Below the pieces are notes generated by a model that did no database searches, was not told the origin of the DNA, and worked only from the letters and a program-made list of their open reading frames with translations. A stretch of DNA of 64,000 bases from an uncultured Ruminococcus sp. (lineage in GTDB: Bacteria; Bacillota; Clostridia; Oscillospirales; Acutalibacteraceae). How positions within the stretch are numbered: position 1 is the stretch's first letter; each line of letters begins with the position of its first letter. The stretch covers positions 109,083 through 173,082 of the forward strand of contig CACXIV010000001.1 of NCBI GenBank assembly GCA_902767845.1, written 5' to 3'. Below, one piece after another: positions 7,390-17,248 of the stretch. Position numbers and translations under genes: made by a program.

Positions 7390-9820
7390 TCCGATCGCCA
7401 AGATCGCGATCGAAAATACCGCGTTCAGCTTTGACCGTGAATTTTCATACTCCGTACCCGAGGCTCTGCGGCAGGAATGTCAGGCAGGCAAGCGTGTGCT
7501 CGTGCCGTTCGGCAGGGGAAACCGCAGACGGCAGGGTATAATCACTGAGATCACGGAGCAGGAAGCGGACGTTTCCGAATTAAAGGAGCTGATCGCCGTG
7601 CTCGACAGCGAGCCGGTGCTGAGCCCCGAGCTGCTAAAAACCGCGCGCTTCATGAAGGAGCACTACTTTTGCACGCTTTACGAGGCGGTCAAGACCATGC
7701 TCCCGGCCGGCGTGAACTACAGGCTCACAACGGTGTACGGAGTCAGGCTCAACGACGAGGGCTTTGACCTCAGCGACGAGGAACAGCGGCTTTACAATTA
7801 CCTGCTTCAAAAAAAGAAGGCGGTAAAGCTCGACAGGATACTTGACGACTTCGGCTTTACGGACAGCACGGTTTTGGACAGGCTCGTCGAGCTCGGTCTG
7901 CTCTATAAATCCGACGAGGCGTTCAGGCGGATAAACGACGCGGTCATGAAGATGGCTGCGGTCAGCCCCGACGCCGACGAAGCGGCGGAAAAGCTCACCC
8001 CAAAGCAGAGCGAGGTGTTCGAGCTGATCAAAATGTCCGGCGGAGTTTCGGTCAAGGAGATACGCTATTTTACCGGCGTCACGACCTCGGTGATCGACGC
8101 GCTCCGAAAAAAGGGACTGATATATTTTTACGACGAAGAGGTTTTCAGGATCGACAGCCGCGTGCGCGACAGCGCCGCAGCGGAAATAACGCTTTCTGAG
8201 GAACAGCAGCGCGCCTGCGATGATCTGTACGCGGATTACATCGACAAAAAGCCCAGGGTGAGCCTTCTTTACGGAGTCACCGGCTCGGGCAAGACCAGCG
8301 TGTTCATGAAGCTGATCGAGCGCGTTATCGACCGCGACGAGGGCATAATCGTAATGGTTCCCGAGATCTCGCTGACGCCTCAGTTCGTGTCGCTTTTTTC
8401 GCGCAGGTTCGGCGACAAGATCGCGGTTTTCCACAGCGCGCTGTCGCTCGGAGAAAGGCTCGACGAGTACAAGCGCGTAAAAAAGGGCTTGGCAAAGATC
8501 GTGATCGGAACCCGCAGCGCGGTGTTCGCTCCGTTTAAAAAGACGGGGCTGATCATAATGGACGAGGAGCAGGAGTACAGCTATAAATCAGAGAGCTCTC
8601 CGCGCTATCACGCGCGCGAGATCGCGATGTTCCGCTGCGCTCAGAGCAACGGGCTGCTCGTGCTCAGCTCAGCAACCCCCGGCGTAGAGAGCTATTACTA
8701 CGCCAAAACAGGCAGATATTCGCTCAACGTACTGACAAAGCGCTTCGGCAGCGCGGTGCTGCCCGAGGTGATCACGGCGGATATGAACGCGGAGCTTCAA
8801 AACGGCAACGCCACGGGCTTTTCCGACGTTCTGCTGCAAAATATCGAATACAATCTCGAGCACGGCAATCAGAGCATACTGCTGCTCAACCGCAGGGGAC
8901 ACAATTCCTTTGTCACCTGCTCAAGGTGCGGCGACGCCATGACCTGCCCCAACTGCTCGATATCGCTTACATACCACAGCCGCAACAACCGCCTTATGTG
9001 CCACTACTGCGGCTATTCCGTACCTTTTACCGGCGAGTGCGCCACCTGTCACAGCCGCTCGCTGAGGCTCGGAGGAACGGGCACCCAAAAGGCGGAAAAG
9101 GATATCGCCGAGATATTCCCCGAGGCGAGGATACTGCGAATGGACACCGACGCGGCGTCCTCAAAATCCGCTTACGAGAAGATGATCACAGCGTTCTCAA
9201 ACGGCGAGTACGATATCCTCGTAGGCACTCAGATGGTCGCAAAGGGACTCGATTTTCCGAACGTAACGCTCGTGGGCGTGCTCAACACCGACCACGCGCT
9301 GTACGCGGACGATTACCGCAGCTATGAGCGCGCCTTTTCTCTGCTGACTCAGGTGGTCGGCAGAAGCGGAAGGGGAGAGCGCCGGGGGATCGCCGTTATC
9401 CAGTCCTTCACCCCGGACAACCTGATAATCTCTATGGCGGCAAGGCAGGATTACGACGCCTTTTTCGACACCGAGATCAAGATCAGAAAGGCTATGCTTT
9501 ATCCGCCGTTCGCCGATATTTGCCTGATAGGCTTTGTCGGCGCCGATCAGAAAAAGACGCTCAACGCGGCGAAGGACTTTTTGTCCGAGTTCGCTAAGCT
9601 GGCCGAGAACGAATACCCAACGCTCCCGATCAGGGTGCTGGGACCATCTCCGGCTCTCGTGATAAAGGTTAGCAATAAATACAGATACAAGCTTATAATA
9701 AAATGCAAGAATAACCGCGCGTTCAGGGAGCTGCTCTCAAGGGTGCTTGTCAGCTTCGGAACAAGCCGCGGACACGCGGACGTCACCGCCTACGCGGATA
9801 TGAACGCGCTCGTATGTTAA
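7379..9820 (+). CDS. priA: Primosomal protein N' (replication restart helicase)
   Basis: 813 aa, full length. Binds stalled forks and unwinds the lagging arm to reload DnaB. Helicase P-loop GVTGSGKTSVF (about residue 304), Walker B reads DEEQ where most PriA have DEEH, and QVVGRSGRGERRG matches motif VI. The zinc-binding insert has CSRC...CPNC...CHYC...CATC (eight Cys, two sites). Start ATG 7379 overlaps rpoZ by 11 bases, implying coupling; the upstream sequence has no strong ribosome site. Ends before def with a 39-base gap. Confidence 0.95.
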   Translation: MSSDPIAKIAIENTAFSFDREFSYSVPEALRQECQAGKRVLVPFGRGNRRRQGIITEITEQEADVSELKELIAVLDSEPVLSPELLKTARFMKEHYFCTLYEAVKTMLPAGVNYRLTTVYGVRLNDEGFDLSDEEQRLYNYLLQKKKAVKLDRILDDFGFTDSTVLDRLVELGLLYKSDEAFRRINDAVMKMAAVSPDADEAAEKLTPKQSEVFELIKMSGGVSVKEIRYFTGVTTSVIDALRKKGLIYFYDEEVFRIDSRVRDSAAAEITLSEEQQRACDDLYADYIDKKPRVSLLYGVTGSGKTSVFMKLIERVIDRDEGIIVMVPEISLTPQFVSLFSRRFGDKIAVFHSALSLGERLDEYKRVKKGLAKIVIGTRSAVFAPFKKTGLIIMDEEQEYSYKSESSPRYHAREIAMFRCAQSNGLLVLSSATPGVESYYYAKTGRYSLNVLTKRFGSAVLPEVITADMNAELQNGNATGFSDVLLQNIEYNLEHGNQSILLLNRRGHNSFVTCSRCGDAMTCPNCSISLTYHSRNNRLMCHYCGYSVPFTGECATCHSRSLRLGGTGTQKAEKDIAEIFPEARILRMDTDAASSKSAYEKMITAFSNGEYDILVGTQMVAKGLDFPNVTLVGVLNTDHALYADDYRSYERAFSLLTQVVGRSGRGERRGIAVIQSFTPDNLIISMAARQDYDAFFDTEIKIRKAMLYPPFADICLIGFVGADQKKTLNAAKDFLSEFAKLAENEYPTLPIRVLGPSPALVIKVSNKYRYKLIIKCKNNRAFRELLSRVLVSFGTSRGHADVTAYADMNALVC

Positions 9821-9859
9821 GGGCAGCGGAGGCAAACCGCTGCTTTAAGGAGATATAAA

Positions 9860-10345
9860 ATGGCAATCAGAAATATTGTAAAGGACGGCGACCCGATCCT
9901 TAAAAAGAAATGCCGTCCCGTAGAAAAATTCGATCAAAAGCTGGCTGTCCTGCTCGACGATATGGCGGAGACCATGCACATGGCAAACGGCGTAGGCCTT
10001 GCCGCTCCGCAGGTAGGAATGCTCAGAAGAGTAGTTGTTATCGACGTCGGCGAGGGCGTGATCGAGCTTGTCAACCCCAAGATAGTCGCATACAGCGGCA
10101 AGCAGGAGGGGCTGGAGGGCTGCCTGTCATTCCCCGGCGAATGGGGTCTGGCGACCCGCCCTAACTATGTAAAGGTCAGGGCTCAGGACAGAAACGGAGA
10201 CGAGTTTGAGATCGACGGCGAGGAGCTGCTCGCAAGGGCTTTCTGCCACGAGATCGACCACCTCAACGGCGTTGTGTTCAAGGACGTAGTCGACAGAATG
10301 CTCTCCGCCGCCGAAATAGAAGAAATGGAAAGAAATCAAAAATGA
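9860..10345 (+). CDS. def: Peptide deformylase
   Basis: 161 aa. Removes the N-formyl group from nascent proteins. All three motifs present: GVGLAAPQVG, EGCLSFPG and HEIDHLNG (Cys, two His bind Fe; Glu catalytic). AAGGAGATATAAA upstream of the ATG. Its stop overlaps the fmt start (ATGA), the usual def-fmt pair that removes and adds the formyl group. Confidence 0.97.
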   Translation: MAIRNIVKDGDPILKKKCRPVEKFDQKLAVLLDDMAETMHMANGVGLAAPQVGMLRRVVVIDVGEGVIELVNPKIVAYSGKQEGLEGCLSFPGEWGLATRPNYVKVRAQDRNGDEFEIDGEELLARAFCHEIDHLNGVVFKDVVDRMLSAAEIEEMERNQK

Positions 10346-11259
10346 AGATAGTATATATGGGTACGCCCGACTTCGCCGTACCCGCGCTGAAAAAACTCGC
10401 AGGATCAGAGGAGCACTCGGTGATCGCGGTCTTTACTCAGCCTGACAAGCCGAGAGGCAGGAAGATGATCCTCACCCCTCCCGACGTTAAGGTCTGCGCT
10501 CAGCAGCTCGGTATCCCGGTGTATCAGCCGGCTTCCATGAGGACAGAGGAAGCGTATGGTTCTTTGAAAGAATTAAACCCCGACGTTATCGTGGTTGCCG
10601 CTTACGGACAGATCCTTCCCAAAGCCGTTCTTGATCTGCCTAAATACGGCTGCGTAAATATCCACGGCTCGCTGCTGCCAAAGTACCGCGGAGCCGCGCC
10701 TATCCAGCAGAGCGTGCTCGACGGCGAGAAGATCACCGGCGTAACGACAATGCTCATGGACGTCGGACTCGACACCGGCGATATCCTGCAAACTGCTCAG
10801 ACCGAGATAGGTGAGAACGAGACCTCAGGCGAGCTTTTCGACCGTCTCGCGCTGCTCGGAGGCGAGCTTATCATAAAAACGCTCGCCGCGCTCGAAAACG
10901 GAACGGTCACTCCGCAAAAGCAGGACGATTCCCTCGCGACCCATACGTCAAAAATTGACAAGGCGCTGTGTCCTGTGGATTTTAATAAAACCTCAAACGA
11001 GGTTCACAATAAGGTAAGAGGGCTCAATCCGTGGCCGGTCGCCTCGGCGATAATTGCCGGCAAACGCGTAAAGGTCTATTCTACAAGGCTTTGCGACAGA
11101 TCGGGCGAGCCCGGTACGATCCTGAGCCTTAAGCCCCTGATAATCGCCTGCGGCAGCGGCTCGGTAGAACTCAGGGAGCTTCAGCCCGAAGGCAAAAAGC
11201 GAATGACCGCGGAAGCGTTTGTCGCCGGTCATAAGCTGAATATAGGAGATCGCCTGTAA
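10342..11259 (+). CDS. fmt: Methionyl-tRNA formyltransferase
   Basis: 305 aa, typical length. Formylates Met-tRNAi with 10-formyl-THF. MKIVYMGTPDFAVPALKKL at the start, ihGSLLPKYRGAAPIQ (catalytic loop, with NIHGS) and DTGDILQT are diagnostic; the C-terminal OB domain (from about residue 205, VRGLNPWP) binds tRNA. Overlaps def by four bases. Confidence 0.97.
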   Translation: MKIVYMGTPDFAVPALKKLAGSEEHSVIAVFTQPDKPRGRKMILTPPDVKVCAQQLGIPVYQPASMRTEEAYGSLKELNPDVIVVAAYGQILPKAVLDLPKYGCVNIHGSLLPKYRGAAPIQQSVLDGEKITGVTTMLMDVGLDTGDILQTAQTEIGENETSGELFDRLALLGGELIIKTLAALENGTVTPQKQDDSLATHTSKIDKALCPVDFNKTSNEVHNKVRGLNPWPVASAIIAGKRVKVYSTRLCDRSGEPGTILSLKPLIIACGSGSVELRELQPEGKKRMTAEAFVAGHKLNIGDRL

Positions 11260-11319
11260 CAGCGATCCCGCGGCTTCTCAGGGAATCTAATGCCCGTTTT
11301 TTGAACACAGGAGGTAATT

Positions 11320-12021
11320 ATGCGGTTTTTATACGGCTTTGACTACACATATTTAATTTTCATAGTGCCGTGCATCATTCTTTCTCTGGTCTGCCAGATA
11401 AGAGTGAAGTCGGCTTTTTCAAGGTATTCAAAGGTGCGCAATTCGCGCAATATGACAGGCGCTCAGGCGGCTGAGTATGTGCTTAGGCAAAACGGCGTGA
11501 CCGGAGTGCGCATCGAGCATGTTGCCGGTTCGCTGTCAGACCACTTTGACCCGAGGTCAAATACCATCAGACTTTCCGATACGGTATACGGCTCCGCGTC
11601 GGTTGCGGCTGTCGGAGTCGCGGCTCACGAGGCCGGTCACGCTGTACAGCACGCCCAAAATTATATCCCCAACAAAATCAGGGGAGCTATCCTTCCGGCG
11701 GCGCGCGTTGGCTCAACGCTGAGCTGGATATTCATTATGTTTGGCTTGATCTTTTACTACCGCGTGGGCACGGCGCTGCTCTACGTCGGAATAATCCTTT
11801 TTTCGGCGTCGGTGCTTTTTACCTTGGCAACGTTGCCGGTAGAGTTCGACGCGTCAAGACGAGCGCTAAAGACATTCAGAGATACAAACCTGCTGCCTCC
11901 TGAGGAATACAGCGGAGCGAGAAGCGTGCTTCGGGCGGCGGCGATGACATACGTAGCGGCGGCGGTCACGGCAATCATGCAGCTTTTGAGGCTGGTGCTG
12001 ATCGCGCGGCGAAGAAATTAA
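11320..12021 (+). CDS. Membrane zinc metallopeptidase, YugP family
   Basis: 233 aa. N-terminal membrane helix (about residues 7-26), HEAGHAVQHAQ zinc motif near residue 106, then two more helices (about 130-180) and the LPVEFDASRRAL segment that can supply the third zinc ligand (Glu). This layout is that of YugP / Zn_peptidase_2 proteins, membrane-bound with an internal active site; substrates are unknown. RBS CAGGAGG nine bases before the ATG. Inserted between fmt and rsmB, as in many Clostridia, so it is probably co-transcribed with translation genes. Confidence 0.88.
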   Translation: MRFLYGFDYTYLIFIVPCIILSLVCQIRVKSAFSRYSKVRNSRNMTGAQAAEYVLRQNGVTGVRIEHVAGSLSDHFDPRSNTIRLSDTVYGSASVAAVGVAAHEAGHAVQHAQNYIPNKIRGAILPAARVGSTLSWIFIMFGLIFYYRVGTALLYVGIILFSASVLFTLATLPVEFDASRRALKTFRDTNLLPPEEYSGARSVLRAAAMTYVAAAVTAIMQLLRLVLIARRRN

Positions 12022-12042
12022 AAGGAATAAAAGGAAATTCAA

Positions 12043-13374
12043 ATGGCCGATCCGAGAAACATCGCCCTTGGGGTACTGCTGAAAATTGAAAACGACAACG
12101 CGTACTCCAACCTCGCGCTGAATAACGCCGCGAGGGAGAACAGGCTCGATCCCCGTGACAGCTCGTTCGTCTCGGCGCTTGTTTACGGAGTGCTGGAGCG
12201 TAAGCTCACGCTTGACTACATCATCAGGCAATATTCTAAAATTCCATTAAGGAAAATTGAATCAAAAACAAAACAGATACTCCGCCTCGGTGTGCTGCAG
12301 TTGCTTTTTATGGACAAGATCCCCGAAAGCGCCGCGGTCAACGAGAGCGTCAACCTCGCGAAAAAGCATAAGCTTCAAAAATCCGCCGGCTTCATAAACG
12401 GAGTCCTGCGCAGCATAACCCGCGCCGAGGTCAAGTATACCCTGCCAGACAAAAGCGACGCGGAATACTATTACAGCGTCAAATATTCCGTTCCGCGAGG
12501 TCTGGTAAAGCTTTGGATCGACTCCTACGGCGAATCAAACGCCGTGGAGCTTTTCAAAAGCCTCAGCGGCAGGCCGAAGCTCTGCGCGAGGGTTAACACA
12601 CTTAAAACCGATACCGACAGCCTTATTTCTATCCTCGAGAAAGAGGGAGCGAAGGCGGAGCGCTCGAGTTTGCTGAAAAACGCGGTCTGCCTAAATAACA
12701 CCGGTTCTATCGAAAGACTCGGCGCTTACAAAAGCGGACTGTTCCATATTCAGGATCTGTCCTCGCAGCTATGCGTGGATATCCTCGACCCCAAGCCGAG
12801 GGACATAATGCTCGACGTCTGTTCCGCTCCGGGAGGCAAAAGCTTCACGGCGGCTCAGTACATGGAGAACCGCGGCAAGATCTTCGCCTGCGACCTGTAC
12901 GATCATAAGCTTAGGCTGATCAACGACGGCGCAAAAAGACTCGGCGCAGGAATTATACATACATTAAAGCGCGACGGCGCGAACGGCGCCGTGCTTCCGC
13001 TCGCGGACAGGATACTTTGCGACGTTCCGTGCAGCGGACTCGGGATACTCTCGCGCAAGCCCGAGATCAGGTACAAGGAGGATCTCATCGGCAGCGACCT
13101 GCCCGAGCTTCAGTACGCGATACTCTGCAACAGCGCGAAGAGCTTAGCCGTCGGCGGTAGACTGGTCTACTCCACCTGTACGCTGAATCCCGAGGAGAAC
13201 AACCGTAACGCGGCTAAGTTCCTCAAGGAACACCCGGATTTTGCCGGAGTGAAATTAGAGCTGCCAAACGGCGTTGAGCGCATGGTCGGCGAGCGCGAGT
13301 ACGAGATCACACTTTCGCCGCACAGAGCCGGCACCGACGGCTTTTACGCGGCGGCGTTTACGAGGAGGGCTTAA
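12043..13374 (+). CDS. rsmB: 16S rRNA m5C967 methyltransferase
   Basis: 443 aa. NusB-like RNA-binding N-terminus (about 1-140: RENRLDPRDSSFVSALVYGV) and SAM methyltransferase C-terminus with DVCSAPGGKSF (SAM loop), CDVPCSGLG and YSTCTLNPEEN, the two catalytic Cys motifs. Methylates C967 (E. coli numbering) in helix 31 of 16S rRNA. Short gap after the peptidase; RBS AAGGAAA. Confidence 0.95.
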   Translation: MADPRNIALGVLLKIENDNAYSNLALNNAARENRLDPRDSSFVSALVYGVLERKLTLDYIIRQYSKIPLRKIESKTKQILRLGVLQLLFMDKIPESAAVNESVNLAKKHKLQKSAGFINGVLRSITRAEVKYTLPDKSDAEYYYSVKYSVPRGLVKLWIDSYGESNAVELFKSLSGRPKLCARVNTLKTDTDSLISILEKEGAKAERSSLLKNAVCLNNTGSIERLGAYKSGLFHIQDLSSQLCVDILDPKPRDIMLDVCSAPGGKSFTAAQYMENRGKIFACDLYDHKLRLINDGAKRLGAGIIHTLKRDGANGAVLPLADRILCDVPCSGLGILSRKPEIRYKEDLIGSDLPELQYAILCNSAKSLAVGGRLVYSTCTLNPEENNRNAAKFLKEHPDFAGVKLELPNGVERMVGEREYEITLSPHRAGTDGFYAAAFTRRA

Positions 13375-13375
13375 A

Positions 13376-14419
13376 ATGAGCTCCGTGGTCGATATAAAAT
13401 CGCTTACGTCCGACGAGCTTAAAGCGTTTCTTACAGAGAACGGCTTTAAGGCGTTTAGGGCTAAGCAGGTAGAAGATTGGCTTAAAAAGGGCGTTTTGTC
13501 CTTTGACGAGATGAAAAACCTCCCGTCTGAATTAAAAGACTTTTTAAAAACAAGATGTTACATTTCTGTTGCATATATTGAAAAAAAGCTCAAATCAAGG
13601 TATGATAAAACAGTAAAGTACCTTTTTGCGCTTCGCGACGGCGAATATGTCGAGAGCGTTGTGATGAGCTACAGACACGGGATGTCTATGTGCATTTCCA
13701 CTCAGGTGGGCTGCAAAATGGGCTGTACCTTCTGCGCCACGGGCAAAAGCGGCTTTTCGCGCGATCTTACCGCGTCGGAAATGCTTGCCCAGATCGAGGC
13801 GGCGCAAAGGGATCTTGACATAAGGATCTCAAACGTCGTTTTGATGGGGATGGGCGAGCCGCTCGATAATTTCGACAACGTGCTGCGCTTCCTCGAGCTC
13901 GTCACCTCCGAGCAGAGCCTGAACATAGGCGCTCGGCACATCACGCTTTCGACCTGCGGCATCGTTCCGAGGATATACGAGCTTGCCCGACATGATCTGC
14001 AGATCAATTTAGCTGTTTCGCTCCACGCGCCGAACAACGAGATCAGGCGTAAGACCATGCCTGTCGCAAGGGCGTACCCTATGGACGAGCTCATAAAGGC
14101 GTGCCGCGATTACTTTGATACGACCGGCAGGCGCGTGACTTTTGAATACGCGCTCATCAGCGGCGTTAACGACGGCGACGACCACGCGCGCGAGCTCGCG
14201 CAGAGGCTCAAGGGTATGAACTGCCACGTTAATTTGATCCCCGTTAACTCGGTCGAGGGTGCGGGCTACACTAAAAGCGATATTAAAAGACAGCAGTCTT
14301 TTGTAAATATACTTGCCGCAAAGGGAATCGCGGCAACCGTAAGACGGACGCTGGGCAGCGACATAAACGCTTCCTGCGGCCAGCTAAAGAGAAATCATAA
14401 AAGTAAGGAGGATAAATAA
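13376..14419 (+). CDS. rlmN: Dual-specificity 23S rRNA/tRNA A2503/A37 methyltransferase
   Basis: 347 aa. Radical SAM enzyme making 2-methyladenosine in 23S rRNA and tRNA. CKMGCTFCATGKSG holds the CxxxCxxC cluster motif, VLMGMGEPLDNFDNV the GEP motif, and the late Cys (NASCGQL) is one of the two catalytic cysteines. Start ATG 13376, one base after the rsmB stop, with GAGGAGGG upstream; a longer frame would overlap rsmB by 100 bases. Confidence 0.96.
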   Translation: MSSVVDIKSLTSDELKAFLTENGFKAFRAKQVEDWLKKGVLSFDEMKNLPSELKDFLKTRCYISVAYIEKKLKSRYDKTVKYLFALRDGEYVESVVMSYRHGMSMCISTQVGCKMGCTFCATGKSGFSRDLTASEMLAQIEAAQRDLDIRISNVVLMGMGEPLDNFDNVLRFLELVTSEQSLNIGARHITLSTCGIVPRIYELARHDLQINLAVSLHAPNNEIRRKTMPVARAYPMDELIKACRDYFDTTGRRVTFEYALISGVNDGDDHARELAQRLKGMNCHVNLIPVNSVEGAGYTKSDIKRQQSFVNILAAKGIAATVRRTLGSDINASCGQLKRNHKSKEDK

Positions 14420-14420
14420 C

Positions 14421-15146
14421 TTGGAAGTATTCAGCAAGAGCGATATCGGGCTTGTCCGGACTCAGAACCAGGACGATTTTCGCTTCGGAGTTATTTCTCC
14501 AAGCTGCGTATGGGCAGTGGTATGCGACGGTATGGGCGGCGCCAACGGCGGCAACATAGCCAGCGCTGCCGCGGCTCAGTACATCAGCACAAAAATTACG
14601 GATTTATATAAGGACGATATGACCAAGGATCAGATCGGGGAGCTCATGGCGGAGATAGTGATGAACGCCAACCTAAAGATCTTTGAGCTTGCCTCAAAGG
14701 ATCCCGAGCTCGCCGGAATGGGCACCACCTGTGAGTTTGTCTTTGTAAAGGACACCACGGTACACGTCGTCCACGTCGGAGACAGCCGCACATACGCCAT
14801 CCGCGGCGGCAAGATCAAGCAGCTTACCGAGGATCACTCGGTGGTTCAGGAGATGGTGCGGCGCGGCGAGCTCACCTACGACGAGGCGCAGAACCATCCC
14901 AACAAAAACTTCATCACCAGAGCGCTGGGCATTAAGCCCTCCGTAAGGCTCGACTACATAGAGGCGAACTTCATCTACGGAGACGTGCTTTTGATTTGCA
15001 CAGACGGACTTTCAAACTGCGTATCCACAGGCGATATGGTAAAGATATGCCACGAAAACCGCGGCGACGGTCTTATCAACAAGCTTGTTGAGTGCGCCAA
15101 AAAGGGCGGCGGCTCAGACAATATCACCGCCACTGTAATTTACTGA
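14421..15146 (+). CDS. prpC: PP2C-type Ser/Thr phosphatase (PrpC/Stp)
   Basis: 241 aa. Dephosphorylates targets of the adjacent PASTA kinase. Metal-binding motifs: NQDDFRFG, VCDGMGGANGG, VHVGDSRTYAI and LLICTDGLSN. Start codon is TTG at 14421, positioned by AAGGAGG nine bases upstream and directly after the rlmN stop. Followed 18 bases later by prkC, the standard phosphatase-kinase pair. Confidence 0.95.
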   Translation: MEVFSKSDIGLVRTQNQDDFRFGVISPSCVWAVVCDGMGGANGGNIASAAAAQYISTKITDLYKDDMTKDQIGELMAEIVMNANLKIFELASKDPELAGMGTTCEFVFVKDTTVHVVHVGDSRTYAIRGGKIKQLTEDHSVVQEMVRRGELTYDEAQNHPNKNFITRALGIKPSVRLDYIEANFIYGDVLLICTDGLSNCVSTGDMVKICHENRGDGLINKLVECAKKGGGSDNITATVIY

Positions 15147-15164
15147 GGAAGGAAGGCTTAGGTT

Positions 15165-17240
15165 ATGGATAAATATATAGGAAAGCGTCTTGACGGACGC
15201 TATGAGATCCACGAGCTTATCGGCGTGGGCGGAATGGCTAACGTATACCGCTGCAACGATACCGTTGACGACAGGGAAGTTGCGATCAAGATCTTAAAGG
15301 ATGAATACCTCAACAACGAGGAGTTTATACGCCGTTTCAAAAACGAGTCAAAGGCTATCGCCATGCTCTCGCACCCGAATATCGTAAAGGTGTATGATGT
15401 AAGCTTCGGCGATATGATCCAGTATATCGTAATGGAGTATATCGACGGCATCACTCTAAAGGAGTATATCGAGAGTCAGGGCATCATCGAGTGGAAGGAC
15501 GTTATCCACCTCACCACACAGGTGCTCAAGGCGCTCCAGCACGCGCACGAGTGCGGTATCGTCCACCGCGACATCAAGCCCCAGAACATCATGCTTTTGC
15601 AGGACGGCACCATCAAGGTGACTGACTTCGGAATCGCGAGGTTCTCTGACAAGGCTACGCGCACCATGACCGATCAGGCGATCGGTTCGGTTCACTATAT
15701 AGCTCCCGAGCAGGCGAGGGGAGCCTCTACCGACGGCAAGACCGACATCTATTCTGTCGGCGTAATGCTTTATGAAATGCTCACCGGCAGACTTCCGTTC
15801 GACGGCGACAGCGCGGTGACGGTCGCTCTGATGCAGCTGCAGTCCACCCCTAAGCGCCCGCGCGAGGTCAACCCCGCTATTCCTATCGGACTTGAGCAGA
15901 TCACCATGCGCGCCATGCAGAAGCAGCCCGAGGATCGCTATACCTCGGCGGCGGAAATGCTCAGCGATATCGAGCGTTTCAGGCTCAACCCGTCTATCGT
16001 TTTCGACTACGGCAATTCCTTTGTCGATCACCAGCCTACCAAGCATGTAGGCTCTATCAGGCATGCTGATGAGGGCAACAGGGTCGACAAAAAGAAGGTC
16101 ACCATGCCTGAGCCCGAATACGCTTTTGAGGACGAGCCGATCAAGGAGCACAAGCCTATTTTCCACGTTATCAAGGGCGTGCTTATCTCGGCGGCTATTA
16201 TGTGTTTGATCTTTGCCGGACTCGCGGTTTTCCAGGCGCTCAATTCGGATCGCGCAAAGGATGTCGACGTTCCCGATTATGTCGGCAAGACTGTTGTTCA
16301 GGCAAAGGAGGACAATCCCGAGAACTTCCAGTTCGATATCAACAGCAAATTTGTTGAGGGTCAGGAGATCGGCGTTATCCTCTCTCAGGAGCCCGAGGCC
16401 GGATCAATGAAGATCAAGTCAGGTTCGACCATCACCCTTACCGTCAACGGCACTGATACAGAGATCACAGTCCCGTTCATACAGAATTTAAGCGAAAACG
16501 AATCTATAAAGACCCTTAAGGAAAAAAATCTTATTCCTCAGATAGTTTATGTAGAAAACACTAAGACTCCCAAGGGTTACACAATTGATTCTTTCCCGTC
16601 AGCCGGCGCAAAGGTCACGATCGGCTCAACAGTATTTGTGTATATCGCCAACGGAGAGCGTGCCGGAACAGCCCAGATACCCGCGGTGATCGGCATGAAT
16701 GTTGACGATGCAAAGTCAAAGCTCGAGGAGCTCGGGCTTACGGTCGAAACCGTGTATGACGATGAAAGCAAGGAGCAAAAGGACTCGGTCGTCAGCTCAA
16801 GCCCGTTGCCCTACGGCAAGGTCGAAAAGGGTACGGTAGTCACACTGACGGTAAGCTCCGGAAAGGGAGACAAGCGCACCGTTGAGGTTTATGTGGATCT
16901 TCCGTCCAATGTTCAGGGAGATGTTGAGATGACGGTTATCGTCGACGGCGAGGTCGACAGCAGCCTGTCAAGGACGCTTAATCCTTCTTATAACAGCACC
17001 TGTACACTATCCTTTGAGGGAACAGGTAAGTCGAATATAGTCATTGAGCTTGACGGTCAGATTTATCGCGAGTACACAATAGATTATACTCTCGGCGCTG
17101 TTACAAATACAGTTGCCCATGATTATGCGGCTCCCACAGAGGCTCCTACCGAGGCTCCCACTGAGCCGGATACCTATTACACCGAACCGCCTGTCGAAAC
17201 GGAGCCGTCTACCGACAACTACGTTGACAACGGGTTCTAA
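15165..17240 (+). CDS. prkC: PASTA-domain Ser/Thr protein kinase (PrkC/StkP family)
   Basis: 691 aa membrane receptor kinase. Catalytic domain about 1-275 with GVGGMANVY loop, AIKIL lysine, HRDIKPQNI, DFGIARF and APEQARG, all intact. One transmembrane helix about 331-355 (VLISAAIMCLIFAGLAVF). Outside lie three PASTA repeats (about 368-437, 438-504, 505-573), which bind muropeptides, then a beta-rich unit and a Thr/Pro/Glu tail (APTEAPTEAPTEP). Links cell-wall state to growth and, in spore formers, germination. PrpC just upstream is the cognate phosphatase. Confidence 0.96.
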   Translation: MDKYIGKRLDGRYEIHELIGVGGMANVYRCNDTVDDREVAIKILKDEYLNNEEFIRRFKNESKAIAMLSHPNIVKVYDVSFGDMIQYIVMEYIDGITLKEYIESQGIIEWKDVIHLTTQVLKALQHAHECGIVHRDIKPQNIMLLQDGTIKVTDFGIARFSDKATRTMTDQAIGSVHYIAPEQARGASTDGKTDIYSVGVMLYEMLTGRLPFDGDSAVTVALMQLQSTPKRPREVNPAIPIGLEQITMRAMQKQPEDRYTSAAEMLSDIERFRLNPSIVFDYGNSFVDHQPTKHVGSIRHADEGNRVDKKKVTMPEPEYAFEDEPIKEHKPIFHVIKGVLISAAIMCLIFAGLAVFQALNSDRAKDVDVPDYVGKTVVQAKEDNPENFQFDINSKFVEGQEIGVILSQEPEAGSMKIKSGSTITLTVNGTDTEITVPFIQNLSENESIKTLKEKNLIPQIVYVENTKTPKGYTIDSFPSAGAKVTIGSTVFVYIANGERAGTAQIPAVIGMNVDDAKSKLEELGLTVETVYDDESKEQKDSVVSSSPLPYGKVEKGTVVTLTVSSGKGDKRTVEVYVDLPSNVQGDVEMTVIVDGEVDSSLSRTLNPSYNSTCTLSFEGTGKSNIVIELDGQIYREYTIDYTLGAVTNTVAHDYAAPTEAPTEAPTEPDTYYTEPPVETEPSTDNYVDNGF

Positions 17241-17248
17241 GGAGCTAT

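Noticed and set aside
7634-8434. 266-codon open frame antisense to priA
   Set aside because: Shadow frame, composition not protein-like.
15165-17240. Possible loss of activity in PrkC like its neighbour
   Set aside because: All kinase motifs (Lys, HRD, DFG) are intact.
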